29,967 bases of DNA, taken from positions 1 to 29,967 of IMG/VR virus record IMGVR_UViG_3300042307_002248. The stretch is one strand, 5' to 3'. Both the position numbers and the translations under genes were made by a program. The DNA comes from a virus. Shown piece after piece: positions 22,783-29,630 of the stretch. Position 1 is the stretch's first letter; each line of letters starts with the position of its first letter. Below the pieces are notes generated by a model. The model saw only the letters and a list, made by a program, of their open reading frames with translations. It was not told the origin of the DNA and did not search any database.

Positions 22783-22829
22783 GGAGGGGTTACACTGAGG
22801 CGGATGGGAGGTCGGATGAGGGCACGGAG
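22783..22829. repeat. Dispersed phage intergenic repeat, copy C
   Basis: GGGGTTACACTGAGGCGGAT continues into GGGAGGTCGGATGAGG. It matches copies A (1653-1713) and B (2650-2710). It lies between the two small phage genes, probably its original place. Confidence 0.7.
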
Positions 22830-22847
22830 TAGCAAGGCAGGCCAGAA

Positions 22848-23045
22848 TCAGTCTTCGGGGGCGGGCTTGGCGTTGCGGTCGCGTACTTCCCGGCGGATGC
22901 GCAGGCAGAGGTAAACCAGAGTCGCGAGGCCGACCATCAGGCCGACGTAGGCGTTGAGGCGTTCGAGGGTCGTGAACGCGAAAAAGCCGACCGCACCGTG
23001 ATACGGCACGGGGTCGCGGAGAATGGAAAGGGTGGCGGGGAGCAT
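22848..23045 (-). CDS. Small single-span membrane protein, holin-like (copy 2)
   Basis: This 65-aa protein is almost identical to the one at 3105-3302 (MLPATLSILRDPVPYHGAVG; membrane span LNAYVGLMVGLATLVYLCL; tail RIRREVRDRNAKPAPED). It follows the capsid-gene terminator on the minus strand, so it needs its own promoter or readthrough. Its upstream DNA is G/C-rich repeat without the GAGTAGN tract seen at the other copy. Holin is a guess from size and topology. Confidence 0.65.
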   Translation of the reverse strand: MLPATLSILRDPVPYHGAVGFFAFTTLERLNAYVGLMVGLATLVYLCLRIRREVRDRNAKPAPED

Positions 23046-23074
23046 GGCGGCGGGGGGACGGTGGACGGGGGCAT

Positions 23075-23108
23075 AAAAAGGGGCGGCGGTCGTGGTGACC
23101 GGCCGCCC
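23075..23108 (-). terminator. Rho-independent terminator after the capsid gene
   Basis: On the minus strand GGGCGGC-CGGTC pairs with GACCGCCGCCC around ACCAC (one bulged C), followed by CTTTTT. It is 26 bp after the capsid stop and ends the head-gene transcript. Confidence 0.8.
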
Positions 23109-23133
23109 GTGGTGCGCTCTTTGTGGGTGGCGA

Positions 23134-24036
23134 TTAGCTGGCGGTGAGCTTGCGGGCGCAGACCGGGCTGGTGACGCGGATGTCTTCGCTCCAGTCCACC
23201 GCAAGGATGTCGGACCGGGCGGCGTCGTCGCGGTAGGTGCGGACGACGTCCACCCCACCCCGGCGTAACCGGAAGGTTTTCATAAAGCTAGGGTCGTAGA
23301 GCGTCGGGCTGGCGTTCGCATGGAAGATCACCAGTTGCTGGCCGATGATGTTCACGTTGGCTTTGACGCCGCCCAACTTGGTCGTGTCCTTGGCCAAAAT
23401 ACCGACGCGGATGTCAATGCTGGGGTTGAGCAGTAGCGAGCTGAACTGGGCCATACTCACCCCGATCGAGGCCGCACCGGGGAAGCGAGCGATCACTTTG
23501 GCGTTGTTGCGCAGCTTGTTCCAGAGCGGCAGGCCAATCACCAGGCGGTTTGGCATGCGGCCGGTGTCAGTCGCGAGGGACTCGATTTGCTCGTCGAGTT
23601 TGGCGATGGGGTCGTCACTCGCCAGAGTGATGTTGGCCGCGGCCGCCAGCGAGGTCAGCGCGGCAAACACTTTGGCTTCGTGGGAGGTGACGGCGGAGGA
23701 GACGAGGGTTTGGGTTTTCGCCTCTTCCAGGCGGAGGGGATCGCCTTGGCCGGCTTCGTCGCGTTCGTGGTCGTCGATGGCGATTTCCAACGCCTGCGGG
23801 AGACAGTTGTAGGTGGGGTCGCTGGCCGCGAATTCCAGGCGTTTGGCGGGACCGCCGACGGCGCGCGAGGTGTCGATCACCTGGAAGGTGTTCTTGTCGT
23901 CGAAGTTTTTATATTGGCCGGTGGCGGCCGGGACAACCACCTCGGGGGCGAGGAAGTTAGCGAGCGTAGCGGAGAGGTCTTGCGACAGGCCGCGGGCGTA
24001 GTTGGTCAGGGTGACGTTGTATTTGGAGGAGGACAT
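23134..24036 (-). CDS. Phage major capsid protein
   Basis: The 300-aa protein starts MSSSKYNVTLTNYARGLSQD. It contains a capsid-like N-arm (FLAPEVVVPAATGQYKNFDD), a central helix (LRLEEAKTQTLVSSAVTSHE) and the stretch RLVIGLPLWNKLRNNAKVIA, typical of HK97-fold capsid P-domains. The C-terminal strand region is RRGGVDVVRTYRDDAARSDI. It forms the virion shell. Order after protease and decoration-like genes supports this. No ribosome-binding site is seen before the ATG; a heptanucleotide repeat lies directly upstream. Confidence 0.8.
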   Translation of the reverse strand: MSSSKYNVTLTNYARGLSQDLSATLANFLAPEVVVPAATGQYKNFDDKNTFQVIDTSRAVGGPAKRLEFAASDPTYNCLPQALEIAIDDHERDEAGQGDPLRLEEAKTQTLVSSAVTSHEAKVFAALTSLAAAANITLASDDPIAKLDEQIESLATDTGRMPNRLVIGLPLWNKLRNNAKVIARFPGAASIGVSMAQFSSLLLNPSIDIRVGILAKDTTKLGGVKANVNIIGQQLVIFHANASPTLYDPSFMKTFRLRRGGVDVVRTYRDDAARSDILAVDWSEDIRVTSPVCARKLTAS

Positions 24037-24043
24037 TTTTTTG

Positions 24044-24080
24044 AAGTAGCGAGTAGCGGGTATTGAGTAGCGAGTAGTCG
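24044..24080. repeat. Degenerate heptanucleotide repeat, GAGTAGN type
   Basis: Units AAGTAGC, GAGTAGC, GGGTATT, GAGTAGC and GAGTAGT lie between the capsid start codon and the upstream decoration-like gene. The spacing to the ATG is only about 8 nt. Confidence 0.75.
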
Positions 24081-24097
24081 GATGCGGAGGACGGAGG

Positions 24098-24490
24098 TTA
24101 GGCGGCGGGGGTGTAGGTCGGGACGTAGAGGGCGGCTTCGATCAGTTCACCGGTTTTCCCTGCTTCGAGGGCCACCCCGACGACCATCCGCGGGGCGTCG
24201 TTGCTGTAGCCTTCAACGCAGCCGGTGGAGGTGAGTTGCAGCAGTTCCCCAAAGCTGATCGGGCCGTAAATTTTCACTCGGACCGTACCCGCAAGTCCGC
24301 CGGGAATCGCCAAGGTCACGCGTTCGTTGGCTTTGCCGCCCGTAAGAAGCAGCCCGAGGGGTTTTTCGAGGGCGTAATCAACCAGGCAGATGCTTTCGTT
24401 GTTACTAATCCGAACGAACCGGCCTTCTTGGCCGGTCAGATCGACGTCGGCGACAACCGAGATAATGGCATTGGTGCGGGTAAGGTGCAT
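24098..24490 (-). CDS. Head decoration-like protein 2 (paralogue)
   Basis: The 130-aa protein starts MHLTRTNAIISVVADVDLTG and has the core KPLGLLLTGGKANERVTLAI, then PGGLAGTVRVKIYG. It ends with a TGELIEAALY strand. It is a clear paralogue of the next gene upstream (shared LTG..GRF, KPLG, GGLAGTVRVK, TGELxEA). Small beta-rich proteins beside the capsid gene are usually decoration or capsid-stabilising proteins (DUF2190-like); the exact family is uncertain. Confidence 0.65.
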   Translation of the reverse strand: MHLTRTNAIISVVADVDLTGQEGRFVRISNNESICLVDYALEKPLGLLLTGGKANERVTLAIPGGLAGTVRVKIYGPISFGELLQLTSTGCVEGYSNDAPRMVVGVALEAGKTGELIEAALYVPTYTPAA

Positions 24491-24493
24491 GGG

Positions 24494-24533
24494 AATGAGC
24501 TGGGAGCTATGAGCTTGGAGCTGTGAGCCGGGC
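24494..24533. repeat. Degenerate heptanucleotide repeat, GAGCTNN type
   Basis: Units GAGCTGG, GAGCTAT, GAGCTTG, GAGCTGT and GAGCCGG follow one another exactly between the stop of one decoration-like gene (24534) and the start of the next (24490). Confidence 0.8.
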
Positions 24534-24929
24534 TTAGGTGAGGGATTGGGGGGCGATGAGGATGGCTTCGACGAGTTCGCCGGTGACGCCGGTTTCGAGG
24601 GCTTGCGCTACGAGAGTGCGGGCACCGGTGCCGGCGTCGGTTTGAACGCGGCCGTCAGCAGTGGTTTGCAGGAAGGCTCCAACGGTCGAAACCGTGGCGG
24701 CGAGTTTGACGCGGACGGTGCCAGCGAGGCCGCCGGCGCCGAGGGCGACGGTGACGCGTTCATCGGCTTTGCCGTCACAGAGGAGCACGCCGAGGGGTTT
24801 GACGGTGGCCGAGCTGAGGAGGGTGGCTTTGCCTGCGGTGAGGATGATGAAGCGACCAACGTAACCGGTGAGGTCGCCGTTGGCTTCGAAGGACAGGATC
24901 GCGTTGGGACGGGCGAGAGAGGTTTTCAC
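24534..24929 (-). CDS. Head decoration-like protein 1 (paralogue)
   Basis: The 131-aa protein is read from GTG 24929 (MKTSLARPNAILSFEANGDL). It has the same core as its downstream paralogue: KPLGVLLCDGKADERVTVAL, GGLAGTVRVKLAA and TGELVEAILI. A tandem duplication is the simplest origin, and the two copies have diverged to well under half identity by eye. The probable role is a capsid decoration protein. A GAGCTNN repeat occupies the short upstream gap, and no ribosome-binding site is evident. Confidence 0.65.
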   Translation of the reverse strand: MKTSLARPNAILSFEANGDLTGYVGRFIILTAGKATLLSSATVKPLGVLLCDGKADERVTVALGAGGLAGTVRVKLAATVSTVGAFLQTTADGRVQTDAGTGARTLVAQALETGVTGELVEAILIAPQSLT

Positions 24930-24935
24930 GGGAAA

Positions 24936-24966
24936 ATGAGCTGGGAGCTAAGAGCTAGGAGCTGAG
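24936..24966. repeat. Degenerate heptanucleotide repeat, GAGCTNN type
   Basis: Units GAGCTGG, GAGCTAA, GAGCTAG and GAGCTGA fill the gap between the scaffold stop (24967) and the decoration-like start (24929). Confidence 0.8.
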
Positions 24967-25437
24967 TTAGCGGAAGAGCTCGGGGGATTCGGCCTTGGCT
25001 TTGGCGTAGATGGTTTGGAAATCGGCGCTGGGGTGAGCGGCGCGGATGGTGGCTAACTTCTGCTCTTGGCGGGTGATTTGGCTGGCGGGAGTGGCGGTGT
25101 CATCAGTGCCGGTGGTGAGGCGGGCGAGCACGGGGTTGATCGTGAGCGATTCGAGGGCTTTCACCGCTTTGGTTTCGTCACGGAGGAGCGCATCGACCCA
25201 GAAACCGCGGGTGTCGGTGTCCTTGGCAGGCAGGCGACCGGCGTGCACGGCGGCATCGACGTGGGCCTCGGCGCGGTGGCGGGCCTGGGCCGCCATGATC
25301 AATTTGAGCCCGGCGAGTTCGCTTTTGAGCGCGGTGGCGTGGCGGGTCACTTGGGCAACGAGGTCGGCTTCGTCGGTGGCAGAGGCTTCGACGAGCGAAA
25401 GAGACCGGAGGGTGGAGATAAGGTTTTGCATGGGCAT
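24967..25437 (-). CDS. Proposed internal-start scaffold protein (Mu gpZ-like)
   Basis: In phage Mu the scaffold Z is made from an internal start inside gene I and shares its C-terminus. Here an in-frame ATG at 25437 (MPMQNLISTLRSLSLVEASA) is preceded 13 nt upstream by GTTGACAC, the box seen before other phage starts in this window. It would give a 156-aa helical scaffold. The box falls inside coding sequence (PVDTV codons), so chance must be considered. Confidence 0.5.
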   Translation of the reverse strand: MPMQNLISTLRSLSLVEASATDEADLVAQVTRHATALKSELAGLKLIMAAQARHRAEAHVDAAVHAGRLPAKDTDTRGFWVDALLRDETKAVKALESLTINPVLARLTTGTDDTATPASQITRQEQKLATIRAAHPSADFQTIYAKAKAESPELFR

Positions 25438-25542
25438 CGACTCAGCCACCGTGTCAACCGGCGCGGCGGCGAACAGGGGCGCGATGCGCTTGAATGCGGC
25501 GCGATTGACCAAGCCGCCCATGTTGATTTCGGAGCCGGTCAC
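24967..25542 (-). CDS. Mu gpI-like protease, C-terminal (scaffold) half
   Basis: The 191-aa frame from GTG 25542 reads TGSEINMGGLVNRAAFKRIA at once, which in Mu-like gpI proteins is the direct continuation of the protease domain. The rest is helical and charged (QVTRHATALKSELAGLKLIM, ITRQEQKLATIRAAHPSADF), typical of scaffold. The GTG overlaps the TGA of the upstream half (GTGA), one base out of frame. Either translation is coupled, or a -1 shift makes a full protein of about 335 aa, or an old frameshift split the gene. No obvious slippery heptamer is present. A separate scaffold start is proposed at 25437. Confidence 0.7.
   Translation of the reverse strand: MTGSEINMGGLVNRAAFKRIAPLFAAAPVDTVAESMPMQNLISTLRSLSLVEASATDEADLVAQVTRHATALKSELAGLKLIMAAQARHRAEAHVDAAVHAGRLPAKDTDTRGFWVDALLRDETKAVKALESLTINPVLARLTTGTDDTATPASQITRQEQKLATIRAAHPSADFQTIYAKAKAESPELFR
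25451..25458 (-). promoter_or_regulatory. GTTGACAC box inside the protease gene
   Basis: The box lies 13 nt before ATG 25437, inside the reading frame of the longer protein, as expected for the signal of an internal start. Confidence 0.45.
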
Positions 25543-25976
25543 TTGGCCGGAGCGTCCAGGTGGAAGGTCGGCGAGAATCGGCGGAAGGTGCGGCCTTCGA
25601 CCGACTTTCTACCCGCGTCGGACCAGTCGAGGCGGGCGCGGACGCCGCCGGTCTGCGGGTCGTCACCAGCCCAGTAAAATTCAGTCGGCCAGGCGGAGGC
25701 TTCGCGATCCTCGTGGTTGAAATCGAAAAAGGGCCGGTCTTCGCGGCCCTCGGCAGCGGCGGTGAGTTTACCGGCGAGGAAGGTTTGCAGGACGGCAGCG
25801 GTGGCGGCGTTCACTGCCACTTCGACCGAGACGGGTTTGCCGCCTTGGGACGCCCGGATGCGGTGGCGGCCGGGCGGCATGTATTGGATGTCGGTGGGAA
25901 GCGCGGCGCCTTCGGTCAGGGCGTTGGCGAAGGCGGCGTGTAACGGTGCGTTTTTGTTGGTGGTGGTGAGGGCCAT
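25539..25976 (-). CDS. Mu gpI-like prohead protease, N-terminal half
   Basis: The 145-aa protein from ATG 25976 contains IQYMPPGRHRIRASQGGKPV, PFFDFNHEDREASAWPTEFY and VEGRTFRRFSPTFHLD. These are hallmark stretches of the Mu-like gpI protease family, which processes scaffold and capsid during head maturation. It ends early at a TGA overlapping the GTG of the C-terminal half. Family members run on without a break at this point. Whether the short form is an active protease is unclear. A GTTGACAC box lies 12 nt before the ATG. Confidence 0.75.
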   Translation of the reverse strand: MALTTTNKNAPLHAAFANALTEGAALPTDIQYMPPGRHRIRASQGGKPVSVEVAVNAATAAVLQTFLAGKLTAAAEGREDRPFFDFNHEDREASAWPTEFYWAGDDPQTGGVRARLDWSDAGRKSVEGRTFRRFSPTFHLDAPAK

Positions 25977-25988
25977 ACCACGCGCGCA

Positions 25989-25996
25989 GTGTCAAC
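25989..25996 (-). promoter_or_regulatory. GTTGACAC box before the protease gene
   Basis: The box ends 12 nt before ATG 25976 and lies in the 30-bp gap after the portal stop. No Shine-Dalgarno sequence is visible between box and ATG. Confidence 0.5.
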
Positions 25997-26005
25997 GGGT
26001 GGCGA

Positions 26006-27616
26006 TTACTTGGGCGGCTGGTAGCTGGCTTTGGGGACCCGGATCAGGGAGCTGCGGCAGTTGTAGTGTGCGGGCGGTGGCGAAAACCAACCGTCTCCCC
26101 AGCGGTGACCATGGCGACCGAGACAGATTTCGGTGGTGCGGCCGTCGAGGACCGCGTCCCAGACGAGGTAATCTCCGGCGGCTTCGGCCTGGGCGAGTTG
26201 CGCGGGGAAAGCCGATTCTGCGGCAGCTTGGCGGCCGGCGAGGGATGCGGCGGACTCGGAGGCCGCGTCGATGGGATCGCCACAACCGCAGGCGCAGGGT
26301 TTGGACTTGGCAGGTGGCACGGACGACGTCGGCACCAACGGGGCGATGGGTTTGGCCGGCTGAAATAGTGCTTCGCTCGGGGCTGGCGACGGGACCTTGT
26401 GGCGTTCGTACAGGTATTGCAGGGAGACCGGGAGGCCCATGTCGACGAACAGGGTTTTGTCACGGGTGGCCATTTCCTGCTCACGCTCGGGGCGGGTGAT
26501 TTCAACTTCGACGAACGGGACCTCGTCGGCAGTGCCCCAGTTCTGGGCGATCAACTGGGGGATAAGTTGGTCGTTGAGGACGGCGACGATGTATTCGGCG
26601 TAGGTCTCGAAGAGGTCCAACTCCACTTCGCGGTGAACCTGAGTCGCGGCCCGACTACCTTCGCCGTTGTGTTCCACCGATAAGTTTTGACCCAAAAGCA
26701 TGATGTCACAGGCGCGGTCGGCGATGCCCATGAGGCGTTCGCTCGGGTCGTTGGGACCGGACACGCCGGGCGTCGTGCCCTGCATGATTTGCAGGTTGGT
26801 GCCCTGGGGAAACGCGCCCCATGACGCCGTGCCCATGTTGCGCAGGGCGGAGGTGATGGCGTCGATTTCGAGCTGGGTGGCGGTAGCTGGATAGTTGGCC
26901 CAACGTAACGGCGTCCCGAAAAGTTCAGCCTTCTGGACGAGCCACTCCCAACCAAGCATGTGACCGAGCCAAAGCGGTGCCAGCGCGCGGAGTTGGGCGG
27001 CTTCACCGAGGGCGCCTGACTTGGACTGAAAGATGCCGGTGAGGAATTTTCCGGGGTGTTTGGCGAAGGGGGTGAGCTTCCGATCTGAAGTGGCGACGTT
27101 GTTCCCGTTGAGGCGGAGTGCGAGGGTGCCGTCGGTGTCGATGCCGAGGTAACGGGTTGGCACGCGGCGGAAACCCACCGGCACGACGTAACCGGCGGTG
27201 TCGTTGGTCCAGTCGATTTCCACCACGGACAGGCCGCGGGCAACGGCGTCCATCAGTTCGTAAACAGCCGAACCGAGCGGGGCGCGGGTGGTGTCCACGT
27301 AACCGCGTTGCAGATGGAGCGCCGACTCGACGAAGGCGGCTTTTTCCTGCGCCGTGGCCGACGGTTTGCCGTTCTTTGGGGTGTAGGGCTGGACGTTGAG
27401 CGGCAGCTTGCGGATGGCATTTTTGAGCTTTTGCAGGTTGGCGCGGAGACGCGGCCAGGTGTCTTCCATCAGGTTGAACAGGTCACTTTGCGCGGCGAGG
27501 TCACCGCGGGCGCCGGAGTCGAGGAGTTCGCCAATGGCGTCGGGCGAGAGGGAGCGGCCGAAGAGTTGCGGTTCAAAGTCGCGAGCGGTGGGGCGAATGA
27601 TGGGTGATGGTGACAT
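26006..27616 (-). CDS. Mu-like (DUF935) portal protein with a gpF-like C-terminal tail
   Basis: The 536-aa protein starts at ATG 27616 (MSPSPIIRPTARDFEPQLFG). Residues 1 to about 400 are DUF935/Mu gp29 portal: VARGLSVVEIDW, VPVGFRRVPTRYLGID, WLVQKAELFGTPLRWANYP, GQNLSVEHNGEGSRAATQVH. A Cys-rich linker (CACGCGDP) follows. The last 100 residues (DAVLDGRTTEICLGRHGHRW, then PPPAHYNCRSSLIRV) match the end of Mu gpF/gp30-type minor head proteins, usually a separate gene. The portal forms the dodecameric DNA channel, and the fused tail may join head assembly. A longer frame to 27697 runs through a heptad repeat and is rejected. Confidence 0.88.
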   Translation of the reverse strand: MSPSPIIRPTARDFEPQLFGRSLSPDAIGELLDSGARGDLAAQSDLFNLMEDTWPRLRANLQKLKNAIRKLPLNVQPYTPKNGKPSATAQEKAAFVESALHLQRGYVDTTRAPLGSAVYELMDAVARGLSVVEIDWTNDTAGYVVPVGFRRVPTRYLGIDTDGTLALRLNGNNVATSDRKLTPFAKHPGKFLTGIFQSKSGALGEAAQLRALAPLWLGHMLGWEWLVQKAELFGTPLRWANYPATATQLEIDAITSALRNMGTASWGAFPQGTNLQIMQGTTPGVSGPNDPSERLMGIADRACDIMLLGQNLSVEHNGEGSRAATQVHREVELDLFETYAEYIVAVLNDQLIPQLIAQNWGTADEVPFVEVEITRPEREQEMATRDKTLFVDMGLPVSLQYLYERHKVPSPAPSEALFQPAKPIAPLVPTSSVPPAKSKPCACGCGDPIDAASESAASLAGRQAAAESAFPAQLAQAEAAGDYLVWDAVLDGRTTEICLGRHGHRWGDGWFSPPPAHYNCRSSLIRVPKASYQPPK

Positions 27617-27626
27617 GGGAGGGCGG

Positions 27627-27680
27627 AAGTAGTGAGTAGCGGGTAGCGAGTAGTGAGTAGTGAGTAGATCGGAGGTCGGA
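27627..27680. repeat. Degenerate heptanucleotide repeat, GAGTAGN type
   Basis: Units AAGTAGT, GAGTAGC, GGGTAGC, GAGTAGT, GAGTAGT and GAGTAGA run between the terminase stop (27685) and the portal ATG (27616). Confidence 0.8.
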
Positions 27681-27684
27681 AGCG

Positions 27685-29085
27685 TTACCGCGTCCAAGCG
27701 CAGCGGTAGCGGGTGAGTGCGGGGCGGTGGCGGGCGTTGAGGCCGGTTGGGACTCGTTCAGCTGCGAAGGCACCGGTGCCAGCGGAGGGGTTGCGTTGGG
27801 CGGCATGGATTGCGAGGGCCAGTGCGGTGGAGCGGTCGGCGTGGCCGTCAGCAGTGCGGGCGGCGGCGTAGCGGATCGTGCCGCCTGGGCTGACTATCCG
27901 TTGCATGCTGCCGAGGTCGTCACGGATCACGGCGGCAGCGGGCAATGAAACTGTACGCGCTTGCAGTGCTTTTTTGAGCCGTTCGAACAACTCCCGTTTG
28001 CGGTCGCTGGTGAAGGTCACGCCTTCGAAGCGGGTTTCGTCGAGGGCTGAGGCAAGGTGTTCGCTCACGGGTCCGCCGATGCCTGTCGCGTCGATCGCGG
28101 TGAAGGCTGCCGCCATCACTCGGGGGAGGAGGATTTCCTCTTGTTGCGGGAACGGCACGCGGTCCAACACGAGTACTTCTCGGGTGATGAGTTGGCCTCC
28201 GTGCAGACGTTCGAGGGTCCAAGCTACGGTTAGATCCCGTTTTCGACCGACGTCGATGCCGATAAAAAGTGCGGGTCGTGGCCTTGAAACTAGAGAAAAA
28301 AGGCCCGTAAGCGGATCGAGTGTAGCTTCCTCACATTCACAGCCTCTGACTAGCTCTGCTGGGAAAACCTGCGACGAGTGCTCCATGAATTGGCACTCGA
28401 ACTCCTGTGCCCAACCTTCGGGATCGGCCAAGTTGGCCCGCAGTTCGTCCACGTTGAGGGCAAGCCCCTGCGCCACCGCGTCGTAGACACTGGTCTTGTG
28501 GCGCGAGAACGCCGGAGCGTGCTCCCACAGGTCAAAATACTTGTTGTTACGCCCCGCTGGTGTGGAGATCACCCGCAGTTTCAAGGCACCGCGTAGCGGG
28601 TTGGAGATGATCGGGTAAACGGCGCGCCAGATTTCCTCGGGGTTTTCGTGAAACGCGAACTCGTCCAGTACCAGGTTGGCCGAGTAACCACGGGCGGTGG
28701 AGGGATTGGCGGGGAGTGCGATGACGCGGGCCCCGTTGGGGAAGCGTAGCTGCGACTTCTGGATCTCAGGGCGGTACTCTTGGCCGGTCGAGTAGCTGAC
28801 CGCGTCACAGAAAATACCGGCGGCGCGGTTCACTTTGTCCATAAACTCCAACGCTTGCCGCTCACCGGCGCTCAAAATAACCCAATCGCCACCCGTTTCT
28901 ATGGCGTCGGCCACCACCTCGAAGGACGCGGCCAGCGAGCCGCCAATCTGTCGCGATTTGAGCCAGATTTTGAATCGGGCTTTGTCCTGCACCCAAGCGC
29001 GTTGGTAGGGCAAAAGGAGATCGAGAGGCGTGACCGCGAGGCGGCGGTCCGGCTTGTACGGCTTTTTCGGCGCGGCGCGGCTCAT
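27685..29085 (-). CDS. terL: Phage terminase large subunit
   Basis: The 466-aa protein packages DNA with an ATPase domain and cuts it with an RNase H-like nuclease. The ATPase has KSRQIGGSLA (42-51), an altered Walker A in which the usual Lys of GKS is Gly, with Lys43 nearby. Walker B is LVLDEFAF (138-145), followed by the coupling motif VISTPAG. The nuclease acids are Asp278 (FIGIDVGRK), Asp332 (IDATGIGG) and Asp417 (GHADRSTALA). The ATG at 29085 overlaps the terS stop (ATGA). The longer frame to 29148 lies inside terS and is not used. Confidence 0.93.
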   Translation of the reverse strand: MSRAAPKKPYKPDRRLAVTPLDLLLPYQRAWVQDKARFKIWLKSRQIGGSLAASFEVVADAIETGGDWVILSAGERQALEFMDKVNRAAGIFCDAVSYSTGQEYRPEIQKSQLRFPNGARVIALPANPSTARGYSANLVLDEFAFHENPEEIWRAVYPIISNPLRGALKLRVISTPAGRNNKYFDLWEHAPAFSRHKTSVYDAVAQGLALNVDELRANLADPEGWAQEFECQFMEHSSQVFPAELVRGCECEEATLDPLTGLFSLVSRPRPALFIGIDVGRKRDLTVAWTLERLHGGQLITREVLVLDRVPFPQQEEILLPRVMAAAFTAIDATGIGGPVSEHLASALDETRFEGVTFTSDRKRELFERLKKALQARTVSLPAAAVIRDDLGSMQRIVSPGGTIRYAAARTADGHADRSTALALAIHAAQRNPSAGTGAFAAERVPTGLNARHRPALTRYRCAWTR

Positions 29086-29609
29086 GGCGTAGTCGTCGCA
29101 CTCACTGGTAACGCGGGCGCTTCGCTGGCACCGAGGCGCGAACGCCACTCGCGCATGATGTCTTTTTCGCGGTCAGGCGTGATGTTGACCTGAGTCGCCA
29201 CGACGGTGGTCGGCTGGTCGCGGTAGGTGTCGGGCTTATGGGCCTTCAAAAAGAAGATTAAGCAGGCGTCGGAGTAGCGTTTGCGCTCACCGCATTGCTG
29301 GCCCTTGGCGTCGAACACCGGCTCGCTCCACCCGTCGATGCCACGGCGCTTGAGTTCGAGCTCGGCCTCCTCGATGCGGGAGGCGTTACGGACGCGGTCA
29401 CGCTCGAGCTGGGCCGATTGAAGGACCGGCACGAGGTCAGGCTGGCGCTGCAAGTGGCGGTAGAACGTGGACTGGTCGATGCCTTCTTTCTCGATGGCGT
29501 TGAGCGATGGCGAACCGTCGCGGATGTCCTGCACGACGCGGTCAAAGAGCGCTTGGCTAAACTTGGGCGAGCGGCCGAGCTTGGCGGCTTTGGGTACGGC
29601 GATGGGCAT
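29082..29609 (-). CDS. terS: Phage terminase small subunit-like protein
   Basis: The 175-aa protein from ATG 29609 starts MPIAVPKAAKLGRSPKFSQA. It has a helix-turn-helix-like N-terminal region (GSPSLNAIEKEGIDQSTFYR), then a long charged helix (QLERDRVRNASRIEEAELEL) and a short C-terminal part. It would recognise phage DNA and recruit TerL. It overlaps terL by 4 nt. The frame runs upstream to 29834, but that part is repeat-like and lies above a GTTGACAC box 13 nt before the chosen ATG. Confidence 0.8.
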   Translation of the reverse strand: MPIAVPKAAKLGRSPKFSQALFDRVVQDIRDGSPSLNAIEKEGIDQSTFYRHLQRQPDLVPVLQSAQLERDRVRNASRIEEAELELKRRGIDGWSEPVFDAKGQQCGERKRYSDACLIFFLKAHKPDTYRDQPTTVVATQVNITPDREKDIMREWRSRLGASEAPALPVSATTTP

Positions 29610-29622
29610 TGTGTAAGGCGAC

Positions 29623-29630
29623 GTGTCAAC
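29623..29630 (-). promoter_or_regulatory. GTTGACAC box before terS
   Basis: The box ends 13 nt before ATG 29609, the first gene of the packaging run seen here. No Shine-Dalgarno sequence lies between them. Confidence 0.5.

Noticed and set aside
24044-24966. Heptad repeats as a CRISPR array
   Set aside because: Units are 7 bp, degenerate and contiguous; there are no spacers of constant length and no cas genes.
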